Positions 28,059-38,505 of a stretch of 64,000 nucleotides of DNA are shown here, one piece after another; the first letter of the stretch is position 1; each line of letters starts with the position of its first letter. The notes under the pieces were generated by a model. The model was not told the DNA's origin. It worked only from the letters and a program-made list of their open reading frames with translations, and did not search any database. The translations under genes and the position numbers were made by a program. Location of the stretch: the NCBI RefSeq assembly GCF_900112205.1, contig NZ_FOKW01000001.1, positions 434,001-498,000 on the forward strand, in the 5' to 3' direction. The stretch is from Natronobacterium haloterrestre (lineage in GTDB: Archaea > Halobacteriota > Halobacteria > Halobacteriales > Natrialbaceae).

Positions 28059-29044
28059 TCGATCTCACCCCACGTGCCGTAGAGGCCTTCGGGCCTGACG
28101 AGCAACACGAGCACCATCAGGATGAACGGCGCCGCCAGTTCGAGTTGCGGGTAGTACGGCGTGACGACGCGGCTGGTGACGCCGACCAGCAGCGCGCCGA
28201 CGAGCGCCCCCTTCAGGCTGCCGAGCCCGCCGATGACGATCACGACGAACGACAGCACCAGCGGGTCCAGCCCCATCTCGAGGTAGGCCGTGCTCGGGCC
28301 GATGCTGACCATCGCACCGCCGAAGCCGGCGAAGAACGCGCCCATCGCGAACACGAGGGTGAACGTGCGGTCGGTACTGACGCCGATCGCGGTCGACATC
28401 TCGCGGTTGATCGCCGTCGCGCGGACGATCCGGCCGGTCTTGGTCCGGTCGAAGAACCAGACCAGCCAGCCGAACACCGCCAGGCCGACCAGGATGACGA
28501 TGACGTTGTACGACGGGTAGCTGATCCCGACGAGTTCCGTCGTCGGGATCGCGTTGAGCTCCCTGAAGACGCCCGCCTCGAGCGGCGCCGGCCCCCAGAC
28601 GAACTTCATCACGTCGACCAGCACGAGCAACAGCCCGTAGGTCAACAGCAGCTGGTAGACCTCGTCGCGGTCGTCGATCGGCCTGACGAACACCGCCTCG
28701 ATGGCCGCGCCGACCGGCAGCAGGACTGCGGCCGCCGCGAGCGAGCCGGCGAGGACGACGATCCCGAAGACGACCGCCGTTACCGTATTCGTCGGCTCCG
28801 CGATCAGCCCGGTGAGGAAGCCGACGACGCTGAACACGGAGAACGCGCCGAGCGCGTACAGTTCGCCGTGGGCGAGGTTGAGCACGCCCAGCACGCCGAA
28901 GATGATCGTCAACCCCGACGCGATCATGAACAGGATGAACCCGTAGTAGACTCCGTTGAGCGCGTGCCGTGCGAGCGCGCCGTCGACTATCGCCGGCAGC
29001 GCCGCGTCGGCAGCGGGGAGCGCGCCGAGCATGGTCACGACCAC
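28055..29044 (-). CDS. livH: Branched-chain amino-acid ABC transporter permease LivH
   Basis: A 329-aa permease partner of LivM, with IASGLTIIFGVLGVLNLAHG near 42-61 (the typical LivH motif), AINREMSTAIGVSTDRTF as the coupling region, and VIVIGGLGSLKGALVGALL near the C-terminus. It is the first intact gene of the operon; the binding-protein gene that should precede it (29.1-31.3 kb) is disrupted, which makes the transporter's substrate supply uncertain. Confidence 0.92.
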   Translation of the reverse strand: MVVTMLGALPAADAALPAIVDGALARHALNGVYYGFILFMIASGLTIIFGVLGVLNLAHGELYALGAFSVFSVVGFLTGLIAEPTNTVTAVVFGIVVLAGSLAAAAVLLPVGAAIEAVFVRPIDDRDEVYQLLLTYGLLLVLVDVMKFVWGPAPLEAGVFRELNAIPTTELVGISYPSYNVIVILVGLAVFGWLVWFFDRTKTGRIVRATAINREMSTAIGVSTDRTFTLVFAMGAFFAGFGGAMVSIGPSTAYLEMGLDPLVLSFVVIVIGGLGSLKGALVGALLVGVTSRVVTPYYPQLELAAPFILMVLVLLVRPEGLYGTWGEIE

Positions 29045-29131
29045 CTCCCGCTAGCTGTGCCGACCCGTTCGTCGTGGACCAGTAAATTCGGTGTCATGAC
29101 TGCAGTGATAGTAGTGAGCACTGGGAACGGG

Positions 29132-29450
29132 TCACCACCCCTGGATCCAGTCCCGCGACGTTTCGCCCGGCGGCGGGGACACTTCTTCGGGAGCGAACAC
29201 CGAGACGTCCTCGAGGGCGGCGGCACCGTGTTCGTCCGACCAGGTCAGTTCCCCGAAGTGGGCGTTCGAGTAACACTGGTGATCGGTGGACATGGTGTGG
29301 TACCCTGCCGGGGTGTAGAAGCCGTGGTTCTCGAGTATCGTCGCGAGTTCCGCCTGTTCGGGCCACCTGCCGAGCAGGTCGACCGCCTTCTCGGCGGCCG
29401 TCGCCCACGCGGTCACCGCGCCGTAGCCGCTCATAGCGGTAACAGCGCGG
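29132..29450 (-). pseudogene. livK: Branched-chain amino-acid binding protein, C-terminal fragment
   Basis: The minus-strand frame reads MSGYGAVTAWATAAEKAVDL, then a segment with GFYTPAGYHTM and QCYSNAHFGEL, ending DWIQGW. This is the C-terminal end of a LivK-type substrate-binding protein, in the position expected upstream of livH. It is cut off at about 29440-29450 where a TnpB element begins. A longer antisense frame that extends it reads through tnpB and is not real. The missing stretch between this and the middle fragment is larger than a simple insertion would explain. Confidence 0.8.
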
Positions 29451-29453
29451 AAA

Positions 29454-29473
29454 CCCACCCCTTCAGGGGTGGG
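29454..29473 (+). repeat. Left-end hairpin of the IS1341-type element
   Basis: CCCACCCC, a TTCA loop, then GGGGTGGG form a perfect 8-bp stem. It has the same stem-4-nt loop-stem layout as the right-end hairpin. Confidence 0.8.
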
Positions 29474-29563
29474 AGGAAGCGCGTACACTCCGTGCGACAA
29501 CCCACCGACTACGACGGGGCCGACTCCCCAATGCTTTTGAACCACCGAGTCTACATATGATGT

Positions 29564-30818
<1,255 letters not shown>

Positions 30819-30835
<17 letters not shown>

Positions 30836-31274
30836 AGCCGTAGAGAACCGGTCCGACGAGCACCTCCGTGTTGTCGAGCATGTCGTTGGCCTGGGCCTGC
30901 TCGAGCAGCAGCGTCGCGTCCCCGCCCCAGCAACTCGAGAAGACGACGTCCGGCTCCTCGCTGTTGATCTCGGTGATGTGGGCGGACATGTCGTCGGTTC
31001 CCAGGTCGGGGAAGCCGCTGTAGACTTCCTCCGCGCCGGTGAGCTGTTCGATCCCCAGCGAGAAGATCTCCATCTCGTCCTGACCGAACGCGTAGTTGGG
31101 GTTGATCCCGGCGTAGGTATCGATCCCGTCTTCCCCGAGGAGTTCGACGGCCTGCGTGACCGCGGCCAGCGCCTCCATTACGTCGTGGTTCTGGAACCGG
31201 AACGAGTAGGTCACGTCCGTGAAGTCCTCCTCGTACAGCGTCGTCACCGTCCCGTCGGTCGAGACGTTGATCAC
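30819..31274 (-). pseudogene. livK: Branched-chain amino-acid binding protein, middle fragment
   Basis: The minus-strand frame from about 31274 encodes a LivK-type middle domain: YAGINPNYAFGQDEMEIFSL, then HITEINSEEPDVVFSSCWGG, ending GPVLYGSANDV at the edge of the TnpB element. The first codon is preceded within two codons by TAG, and no signal peptide or N-terminal domain exists upstream, so the 5' part of the gene is lost as well. Together with the C-terminal fragment this shows the livK gene is dead. Confidence 0.8.
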
Positions 31275-31383
31275 GCCCTAGTGATCGACGACCGATCCGG
31301 TCGGGACGTCGTTCGACCTCTCCGGGACGGGAGCGCCGTCGTGACCCGGCAAGTACCAGAACGTCTAGCTGTGTCTGACGTAC

Positions 31384-31392
31384 GTTTATGTA
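31384..31392 (+). promoter_or_regulatory. TATA-like element upstream of the smc-region gene
   Basis: GTTTATGTA is centred 27 bp upstream of the ATG at 31415, which supports a leaderless transcript and decides that start over the GTG at 31409. Confidence 0.5.
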
Positions 31393-31414
31393 AGAGGGAA
31401 CGGGCCTAGTGGAT

Positions 31415-31732
31415 ATGTCGAACAACCGCGTCGAGCAGCTCGAATCGACGGTCGCGGAACTCGAGTCGACCGTAGAGGGACTGACGGACGAGCTCATCGA
31501 GGCGAAAGAGCGAATCCGCGTCCTCGAGGCCGAGCTCGACACCGAGACGCCGACGCGCGTCCCGGACCGACGAACCGACGATGAGGACCAGCCGGGTGAC
31601 GAGACGCTGACCGCGGAGGCGGAACCGGACGACGTCGCGGAGGCGGCCGCCAACGCGGACACGGACGCCGACGTCGACGGTAACGGTGACGAAGCGGAAG
31701 ACTCAGGTAGCGACGACATTATCGTCGCATAA
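31415..31732 (+). CDS. Small coiled-coil acidic protein upstream of smc
   Basis: A 105-aa protein. Residues 1-45 form a heptad-rich coiled coil (RVEQLESTVAELESTVEGLT, then LIEAKERIRVLEAEL), and the remainder is a highly acidic, disordered tail (Asp/Glu/Ala-rich) ending DDIIVA. This short bZIP-like protein type is common just before smc in haloarchaea (family recollection). ATG 31415 is chosen from the TATA-like box 27 bp upstream. It may be a partner of SMC/ScpA, but its function is unknown. Confidence 0.8.
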   Translation: MSNNRVEQLESTVAELESTVEGLTDELIEAKERIRVLEAELDTETPTRVPDRRTDDEDQPGDETLTAEAEPDDVAEAAANADTDADVDGNGDEAEDSGSDDIIVA

Positions 31733-31869
31733 CTGCACGGCGACCGCGGGACCGCGTACGATCGGGGATGCCGGTGCCGGCGTTCGATACGTTCGATCCG
31801 GCCGTTCGCCGCCCGCGAACGGCACCCCACGCTCCCGCCGGTCGACGTTCGCGTCACGGAGAGAAGAGC

Positions 31870-34800
31870 ATGTACATCAAGGCAGTCGTTCTGGACAATT
31901 TCAAGAGCTTCGGTCGGAAGACGAAGATTCCGTTCTACGAGGACTTCACGGTGATCACCGGGCCCAACGGCTCCGGCAAGTCGAACATCATCGACGCCGT
32001 CCTCTTCGCGCTCGGGTTGGCCCGCACCCGCGGGATCCGCGCGGAGAAACTGACCGACCTCATCTACAACCCCGGTCACGATGACGGCTCGAGTTCTAGC
32101 GGCCCCCGCGAGGCCGTCGTCGAGGTCATCCTCGACAACAGCGACGACACCCTCACCCGCTCGCAGGTGGTCAACGCCGCCGGCAGCGAGGACGTCGGTG
32201 ACGTCGACGAGATCCGCATCCGCCGGCGGGTCAAGGAGACCGAGGACAACTACTACTCCTACTACTACCTCAACGACCGCTCGGTCAACCTCTCTGACAT
32301 TCAGGAACTGCTTGCCCAGGCGGGGGTCACGCCGGAGGGGTACAACGTCGTCATGCAGGGCGACGTCACCGAGATCATCAACATGACGCCACACGCCCGC
32401 CGTGAGATCATCGACGAGATCGCGGGCGTCGCGGAGTTCGACGCCAAGAAGGAAGACGCCTTCGAGGAACTCGAGACCGTCGAGGAACGGATCGACGAGG
32501 CGCAACTCCGCATCGAGGAGAAACGCGGGCGCCTCGAACAACTCGAGGACGAGCGCCGGACGGCGATGCGGTACCGCCGGCTGCGCCGCGAGAAAGAGGA
32601 GTACGAGGGGTACAGGAAAGCGAGCGAACTCGAGGAGAAACGCGAGGAACTCGAGGCGACCGAGGCGAAGATCGACGACCTCGAGGACGAACTCGCGGAC
32701 CGGAAGCGGGAACTCGACGAACGCGAGGGGGCCGTCGTCCGGCTCCAGGAGGACCTCGAGGACCTGAACGCCGAGATCGAGCGCAAAGGCGAGGAGGAAC
32801 AGCTCCGGATCAAAAGCGAGATCGAGGAGATCAAAGGCGACGTCTCCCGGCTCGAGGACAAGATCGAGGCCAGCGAGGAGGCGATCGAGGAGGCCGAGTC
32901 GGATCGCCGCGAGGCCTTCGTCCAGATCGACCGCAAGCAGGAGGAGATCGAGGAACTCGAGGACGAGACCCGCGAGCACAAACTCGAGAAGGCCTCGATC
33001 AAGACCGAGATCCAGGAGCGTGAGCAGGAAAAGGAGCGACTCGAGGCCGAGATCGAGGCCGTCGACACCGAGTTCGACGAACTCAAGGCCGAACTCGCCG
33101 AGCGCAAGGACGACCTCGAGGCGGCAAAAACCGAGAAGAACGACCTCCAGCGCGAGCAGGACCGCCTGCTGGACGAGGCCCGCCGGCGCTCGAACGCGAT
33201 CAGCGAAACGGAGGAGGCGATCGAGGAGAAACGCGAGCGCATCCCCGAACTCGAGGACCGGCGAAGCGACCTCGAGCGCGAACTCGAGAAGGCAGAGAAG
33301 AACCGCGCGAACATCGCGAGCGTCGTCGACGACCTCAAGGCCGAGAAGCGGCGCCTCCAGTCCGACGTCGACGAGGTCGACGACGAGATCCAGGCCAAAC
33401 AACAGGAGTACGCCGAACTCGAGGCGAAAGCCGGCGAGAGCGGCGACTCGTCGTTCGGCCGCGCGGTGACGACGATCCTCAACTCGGGGATCGACGGGGT
33501 CCACGGCGCGGTCGCCCAGCTCGGAAACGTCGCGGGCGAGTACGCGGTCGCTTGCGAGACCGCGGCCGGCGGCCGGCTCGCGAACGTGGTCGTCGACGAC
33601 GACGTCGTCGGCCAGCAGTGTATCGAACACCTCAAGTCCCGGAACGCGGGCCGTGCGACCTTCCTCCCGCTGACGGACATGAGCCAGCGGCGGCTCCCCA
33701 ACGTGCCCAGCGATCCGGGGGTCGTCGACTTCGCGTACAACCTCGTCGATTTCGACGACCAGTATGCGGGCGTCTTCTCGTACGTGCTCGGGGACACGCT
33801 CGTCGTCGAGGACATCGAGACTGCCCGCTCGTACATGGGCGACTACCGGATGGTCACCCTGGACGGCGACCTGGTCGAGAAAAGCGGCGCGATGACCGGC
33901 GGCTCCGGCGGCGGCTCCCGCTACTCCTTCACCGGCGGCGGTGAGGGCCAGCTCGAGCGCGTCGCCAAGCGGATCACCGAACTCCAGGAGAAACGCGACT
34001 CGCTGCGCGACGACCTGCGCGACGTCGAGGAGCGGCTCGACGATGCCCGCGACCGCAAGACCGACGCCGCGGACGAAGTCCGCTCGATCGAAGGGGAGAT
34101 CGAGGACCTCGAGGACGAACGCGATGCGATCGAAGGGGAGATCGAGGACCTCGAGACGGAACTCGAGGATCTGCGCGAGGAGCGTGACTCAGTCGACGAG
34201 CGGATGAACGAGATCTCGGCGGAGATCGACGAGCGAACGGCCGAGATCGAGGAGATCGAGGCCGACATCGCGGAACTCGAGGCCGAACTCGAGGACTCGA
34301 AGATCCCCGAACTCACCGAGCAGATCGAGGAACTCGAGGCCGAGATCGACGAGCGCGAGGACCGCATCGACGACCTCGACGGGAAGATCAACGAACTGAC
34401 CCTCGAGAAGGAGTACGCCGAGGACGCGATCGAGGACCTCCACGACGACATCGAGGCGGCCCAGAACCGCAAGGCCGAACACGAGGAACGCATCGAGGAG
34501 TGTGAGGCGACGATCGAGGAGAAACGCGACGAACTCGAGGCCAAACGCGCGGCCGTCGAGGAACTCGAGGAGGAACTCGCGGAACTCAAAGAAGAGCGCA
34601 CCGACCTCAAGGAGGAACTCACCGAAGCCCGGAAGAAACGCGACGAGCAGCAGAACCGCGTGGATACGGTCGAGAGCAAACTCGAGGGCGAACGCGAGCG
34701 GGCCGGCGACCTCGAGTGGGAGATCGAGTCGCTGGAAGCGGAAGTCGGCGACTACGACCCCGAGGACGTCCCCGACCACGATACGGTCCTCGAGATGATC

Positions 34801-35454
34801 GACCTGCTCGAGTCGGACATGGAAGCGATGGAGCCGGTGAACATGCTCGCGATCGACGAGTACGACGAGGTCCGCGAGGACCTCGAGGAACTCGAGGAGG
34901 GGAAGGCGACGCTGGTCGAGGAGGCCGAGGGCATCCGCGACCGGATCGAACAGTACGAGACCCAGAAGAAGGCGACGTTCATGGAGGCCTACGAGGCCAT
35001 CTCGGACCACTTTACGGAGATCTTCGAACGACTCTCGGAGGGGACCGGTTCGTTGCACCTCGAGGACGAGGCGGACCCCTTCGACGGCGGGCTGACGATG
35101 AAGGCCCAGCCGGGTGACAAGCCGGTCCAGCGCCTCGATGCGATGTCCGGCGGGGAGAAATCCCTGACCGCGCTGGCCTTCATTTTCGCGATCCAGCGGC
35201 ACAACCCGGCCCCGTTCTACGCCCTGGACGAGATCGACGCCTTCCTCGACGCCGTCAACGCAGAGCGCGTCGGACAGATGGTCGAGGAACTCGCCGCGGA
35301 GGCGCAGTTCGTCGTCGTCTCCCATCGCTCGGCGATGCTCGATCGCTCCGAGCGCGCGATCGGGGTCACGATGCAACAGGACAACGTAAGCGCCGTGACG
35401 GGGATCGACCTGAGCGGCGACAGCGATCCCGAGGAGGTGCCTGTCAGTGACTGA
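31870..35454 (+). CDS. smc: Chromosome segregation protein SMC
   Basis: A 1194-aa SMC ATPase for chromosome compaction and segregation. The N-terminal Walker A TGPNGSGKSNIIDAVLFALG is near residue 33-52. Long coiled coils (about 170-510 and 680-1010) flank a hinge around 520-650 with GRLANVVVDDDVVGQQCIEH and the hinge GSGGGSR glycines. The C-terminal head carries signature LDAMSGGEKSLTALAFIFAI and Walker B FYALDEIDAFLDAVN. The ATG at 31870 (MYIKAVVLDNFKSFG) is the canonical SMC start; upstream codons of the longer frame are not SMC-like. The 3' end overlaps scpA by 8 bp. Confidence 0.97.
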   Translation: MYIKAVVLDNFKSFGRKTKIPFYEDFTVITGPNGSGKSNIIDAVLFALGLARTRGIRAEKLTDLIYNPGHDDGSSSSGPREAVVEVILDNSDDTLTRSQVVNAAGSEDVGDVDEIRIRRRVKETEDNYYSYYYLNDRSVNLSDIQELLAQAGVTPEGYNVVMQGDVTEIINMTPHARREIIDEIAGVAEFDAKKEDAFEELETVEERIDEAQLRIEEKRGRLEQLEDERRTAMRYRRLRREKEEYEGYRKASELEEKREELEATEAKIDDLEDELADRKRELDEREGAVVRLQEDLEDLNAEIERKGEEEQLRIKSEIEEIKGDVSRLEDKIEASEEAIEEAESDRREAFVQIDRKQEEIEELEDETREHKLEKASIKTEIQEREQEKERLEAEIEAVDTEFDELKAELAERKDDLEAAKTEKNDLQREQDRLLDEARRRSNAISETEEAIEEKRERIPELEDRRSDLERELEKAEKNRANIASVVDDLKAEKRRLQSDVDEVDDEIQAKQQEYAELEAKAGESGDSSFGRAVTTILNSGIDGVHGAVAQLGNVAGEYAVACETAAGGRLANVVVDDDVVGQQCIEHLKSRNAGRATFLPLTDMSQRRLPNVPSDPGVVDFAYNLVDFDDQYAGVFSYVLGDTLVVEDIETARSYMGDYRMVTLDGDLVEKSGAMTGGSGGGSRYSFTGGGEGQLERVAKRITELQEKRDSLRDDLRDVEERLDDARDRKTDAADEVRSIEGEIEDLEDERDAIEGEIEDLETELEDLREERDSVDERMNEISAEIDERTAEIEEIEADIAELEAELEDSKIPELTEQIEELEAEIDEREDRIDDLDGKINELTLEKEYAEDAIEDLHDDIEAAQNRKAEHEERIEECEATIEEKRDELEAKRAAVEELEEELAELKEERTDLKEELTEARKKRDEQQNRVDTVESKLEGERERAGDLEWEIESLEAEVGDYDPEDVPDHDTVLEMIDLLESDMEAMEPVNMLAIDEYDEVREDLEELEEGKATLVEEAEGIRDRIEQYETQKKATFMEAYEAISDHFTEIFERLSEGTGSLHLEDEADPFDGGLTMKAQPGDKPVQRLDAMSGGEKSLTALAFIFAIQRHNPAPFYALDEIDAFLDAVNAERVGQMVEELAAEAQFVVVSHRSAMLDRSERAIGVTMQQDNVSAVTGIDLSGDSDPEEVPVSD

Positions 35455-36517
35455 GCGCGACTCCGACACCGACGGTCGAGCCGATCGCGACGAGTTCTAC
35501 ACGGACGGCGGTGACGAGATCCCGCTGAACATCGCCGGGCACGAGGACCGCGAGCGACCGGGGGAGTCGGCCGACGACGATGGGGACTCCGTCCTCGAGT
35601 TCTCGGAGGACGAGGCGCTCGAGGCGTCCGGTTCGGCCGATTACGACGACGGGGGTGTGGACGGGGACGGCGGTGAAGACGGAGACGGAAATGGAGACGG
35701 AGACGACGAAACGGTCGAACCCGTCGAACTCCTCGTGCAGCTCGCCGAAAACGGGGAAATCGACCCCTGGGACATCGACATCGTCCACGTCACCGACCGG
35801 TTTCTCGACGCCCTGGACGAGGTCGATCTCCGGACGTCCGGCCGCGCGCTGTTCTACGCCAGCGTCCTCTTGCGGATGAAAAGCGACGAACTGTTCGCCG
35901 CCGAGGAACCCGACGAGGAGGAGGAACTCCCTCCCTGGGAGGCCCCCTTCGCCGACGACGGGGCGATGGCCGGCGACGCCGACGAGGATCGTCCGCCCGG
36001 GTTCGACCCCGTCGAGAACCTCGAGGCCGAGATGGAACGCCGCCTCGAGCGCAAACACGCCCGCGGCAAGCCCGAGACGCTGGACGAACTCGTCCGGGAA
36101 CTCCGCAGCGCCGAACGTGACAGCCGGTGGAAGGAGTCCCGAAGCTACGACACGAGCGATTCGCCAAGCGGGTACGACCGTGGCGTGCAGGAACTGAGCT
36201 ACCGCGGGGCCGACGACATGCGCGCCGGCGACGAACCGACCAGCGACGACGTAACCCATACGACTCACGAGGAGGACATCGAGGACGTCATCGACGACGT
36301 CGAGGACGAACTCGCCGTCCACTACGACCAGGGTCGCGACGAGGTGCTGTACGCCGAGATCGACGATGCGGGCGGTTCGCGCGTAATGACGTACCTGGCC
36401 CTGCTCTTTCTCGCCCACCGGGGCCGGGTGACGCTCGAGCAGGACGACCTGTTCGGCGACCTCTGGATCCAGCGGGTGTCGGTCGAGGCCGAACCGGAAG
36501 AAGCGATCGCGGATTGA
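35447..36517 (+). CDS. scpA: Segregation and condensation protein A (ScpA)
   Basis: A 356-aa kleisin partner of SMC. The ScpA core signature begins ETVEPVELLVQLAENGEIDP then WDIDIVHVTDRFLDALDEVD, near residues 85-125. The C-terminal winged helix includes MTYLALLFLAHRGRVTLEQD and LFGDLWIQRV. The protein is longer than bacterial ScpA because of an acidic N-terminal tail (1-80) and a central linker rich in Glu/Arg. Translation starts at GTG within the last codons of smc (8-bp overlap), so SMC and ScpA are coupled. No ScpB gene is adjacent. Confidence 0.93.
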   Translation: MTERDSDTDGRADRDEFYTDGGDEIPLNIAGHEDRERPGESADDDGDSVLEFSEDEALEASGSADYDDGGVDGDGGEDGDGNGDGDDETVEPVELLVQLAENGEIDPWDIDIVHVTDRFLDALDEVDLRTSGRALFYASVLLRMKSDELFAAEEPDEEEELPPWEAPFADDGAMAGDADEDRPPGFDPVENLEAEMERRLERKHARGKPETLDELVRELRSAERDSRWKESRSYDTSDSPSGYDRGVQELSYRGADDMRAGDEPTSDDVTHTTHEEDIEDVIDDVEDELAVHYDQGRDEVLYAEIDDAGGSRVMTYLALLFLAHRGRVTLEQDDLFGDLWIQRVSVEAEPEEAIAD

Positions 36518-36518
36518 G

Positions 36519-37376
36519 TTACTCGAGGTACTTGCCGGCCAGCAGGTCGACACGCTCGCGCGTCTCCTCGGGGATCGCGTCGGCGGGCGTGTTGATCGTC
36601 CCCTCGAGCGCCGACCAGGCGTCGCTCTCGAAGTCCTCCGGCATGGTCCGGATCGCGTGTTCGACGACCCGGTTGATCGCCTCCTGGTTCGCTTCGGCGT
36701 TCTCGAGGACCTCCTCCAGGGTGACCTCGTTGTCCGCCTTCCAGACGTCGTAGTCGGTGACGCCGGCCACGGTCGCGTAGCTCAGTTCGGCCTCACGGGC
36801 GAGTTTGGCCTCCGGGATCGCCGTCATACCGACGATGTCCCAGCCCTGGTCGCGGTAAAACTCGCTTTCGGCGCGGGTGGAGTACTGTGGGCCCTCGATG
36901 CAGACGTAAGTGCCGCCCGCTTCGGTCTTCGTGTCCTCGGTGGCCTCCTCCGCCGCGGTCGCGAGGTGATCGACCATCTCGGGGCAGTAGGGGTCGGCAA
37001 AGCCCATGTGGACGACCATCCCGTCGCCGAAGAACGAGGGCTGGCGGTGTTTCGTGCGGTCGAAGATCTGATCCGGCACGACCAGCGTCCGCGGCGGCAG
37101 ATCCTCGCGGAGGCTGCCGACCGCGTTGGTCGCGATCACGCGGTCGACGCCGACCGACTTGAGCGCGTAGATGTTCGCCCGGTACTGGGCGTCGGTCGGC
37201 GTGTGCTGGTGGTCCTCGCCGTGCCGGGGAAGAAAGGCGACGTCCTTACCGGCGAGTTCGCCCAGCGTGACGGCCTCACTGGGTTCGCCGTAGGGCGTCG
37301 AAACCTCCTCTTTGCGGGTGTTCTCGAGTGGCAGTGCCTCGTAGATACCGCTACCGCCGATGACGCCGATGGTCAT
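36519..37376 (-). CDS. mtnP: S-methyl-5'-thioadenosine phosphorylase
   Basis: A 285-aa PNP/MTAP-family phosphorylase: 5'-methylthioadenosine + phosphate gives adenine + 5-methylthioribose-1-phosphate (methionine salvage and polyamine by-product recycling). The N-terminal MTIGVIGGSGIYE holds the phosphate-binding SGIY, followed by FLPRHGEDHQHTP, TNAVGSLREDL, VVHMGFADPYCPEM, and EGPQYSTRAESEFYRDQG then DIVGMTAIPEAKLAREAE. The start at 37376 is set by the conserved MTIGVIGG; the longer frame upstream is non-homologous Arg-rich sequence. Convergent with scpA. Confidence 0.93.
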   Translation of the reverse strand: MTIGVIGGSGIYEALPLENTRKEEVSTPYGEPSEAVTLGELAGKDVAFLPRHGEDHQHTPTDAQYRANIYALKSVGVDRVIATNAVGSLREDLPPRTLVVPDQIFDRTKHRQPSFFGDGMVVHMGFADPYCPEMVDHLATAAEEATEDTKTEAGGTYVCIEGPQYSTRAESEFYRDQGWDIVGMTAIPEAKLAREAELSYATVAGVTDYDVWKADNEVTLEEVLENAEANQEAINRVVEHAIRTMPEDFESDAWSALEGTINTPADAIPEETRERVDLLAGKYLE

Positions 37377-37687
37377 ACCCTCCCGTCGGACCGGCAGTAC
37401 CGTAAACAGTCGGGTTCCCGTCACGCCCCGACCCACGGTCCGTCGACGAACGCGAAACGGCGGCAGGTTTCCTCTCGTATTCCGGCAGCGTCGCCGATCG
37501 GTTTCGATGGGGTCCGGCCATCGCATTATCTATCATTAACTTTTATGTATAAGTGGTTCGTAGCCCGTGGTACATGCACCACGCGTCGGTCGTACCTGTA
37601 TCCGTATCCGTAGGCCCCTAACTCGTTTCTGACCCCTCGAACCGAACGACGACACACCGCGCGACGACCTCACCGATCCCGACCGAC
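37377..37687. promoter_or_regulatory. Divergent intergenic region mtnP / small gene
   Basis: About 310 bp with an AT-rich core at 37525-37555 (TTATCTATCATTAACTTTTATGTATAAG) containing TATA-like boxes for both strands. No gene is recognised within it. Confidence 0.4.
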
Positions 37688-37960
37688 ATGAGTACACGCA
37701 ACTACCGAACCGAGACCGCAGCACCGACGAATCAACGAACCGCCTCGTCCGCCACGTCTGGGACGAAGAACGAACCCCCCAAGACGGGCTCCGATCACCA
37801 GTCGGCTCCCCGGACGTCCGCGTCCGAACTGGCTCCCCAAACCTTCTCAAAGGGAAGAACGCGTCAACTCGAGAACCTCATCGACGAGTGGAACTCGGCA
37901 TTCCTGGAATCGGACGCGGACACCGGGGGTACGGATCCGGACGGACCAGGCGACGACTGA
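37688..37960 (+). CDS. Small hypothetical protein, Thr/Ser-rich with C-terminal helix
   Basis: A 90-aa protein. Residues 1-50 are low-complexity (Thr, Ser, Ala, Pro), probably disordered; residues 55-75 (RTRQLENLIDEWNSAFLESD) form an amphipathic helix; the tail is DADTGGTDPDGPGDD. Composition is halophilic and it has a plausible upstream promoter. No family is recognised. Confidence 0.5.
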   Translation: MSTRNYRTETAAPTNQRTASSATSGTKNEPPKTGSDHQSAPRTSASELAPQTFSKGRTRQLENLIDEWNSAFLESDADTGGTDPDGPGDD

Positions 37961-38505
37961 TCGAACACTTCGATTGCTTTCGCATTCGGCCTCCCTCCAC
38001 CCCGACGCGGAGATAGGGGAAAATGAGATCCATCGTTTGTACGGTCGATCCGCCGTTCGATACTCGTCAGTCACCATCTGAGATACCGGCTTCAGGCCAC
38101 AACTGCATCAAGCAGTGATGAATGGAGTTACGATGGCCTACCGTGCGATTCGAACGCGAGATGGTGGTGACTTCTCCTCGAAAGGACTGCCTTCACGGCC
38201 AACTTCAGTTGCCGAGAGCAGTATTTCAGTCGTTGTGGATATTAGGGCCGTTCTTCAGCTATTTTCACCCATCGAACAGATCCGGCACGTGCTCCCGTAC
38301 CGTATTAGTAAGCTGAATTTTCCGGCCGCGAGAAATTCGATTGGGGAGACAGTCTTTCTCTCGTTACGCTCGTTCTCTCGAGGAGGGTTCGACGGTTAGG
38401 ACTGTCGTTCAAAGCGGTAGTTCACTGATCACAAAACGTCCGTTTGGTGGAGATGTCGGCAGCGCCGGCCCGGTGGTATCTCCGTCGGTGGCCGGAAAAG
38501 CACCC
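37961..38505. other. Intergenic region before the Tat-exported protein
   Basis: About 545 bp. Short frames on both strands (for example 38115-38399) lack acidic bias and are not called. It should contain the promoter of the exported protein, but no convincing TATA box was singled out. Confidence 0.35.

Noticed and set aside
31275-31380. 27-codon open stretch between two TAG codons upstream of the livK fragment (FWYLPGHDGAPVPERSNDVP)
   Set aside because: It has no start codon and no clear match to LivK; too short to call.
38140-38165. T-arm-like sequence (GCGTTCGAATCGC on the minus strand) suggesting a tRNA or att site
   Set aside because: The stem pairs only partly, and no acceptor, D-arm or anticodon arm could be laid out around it.
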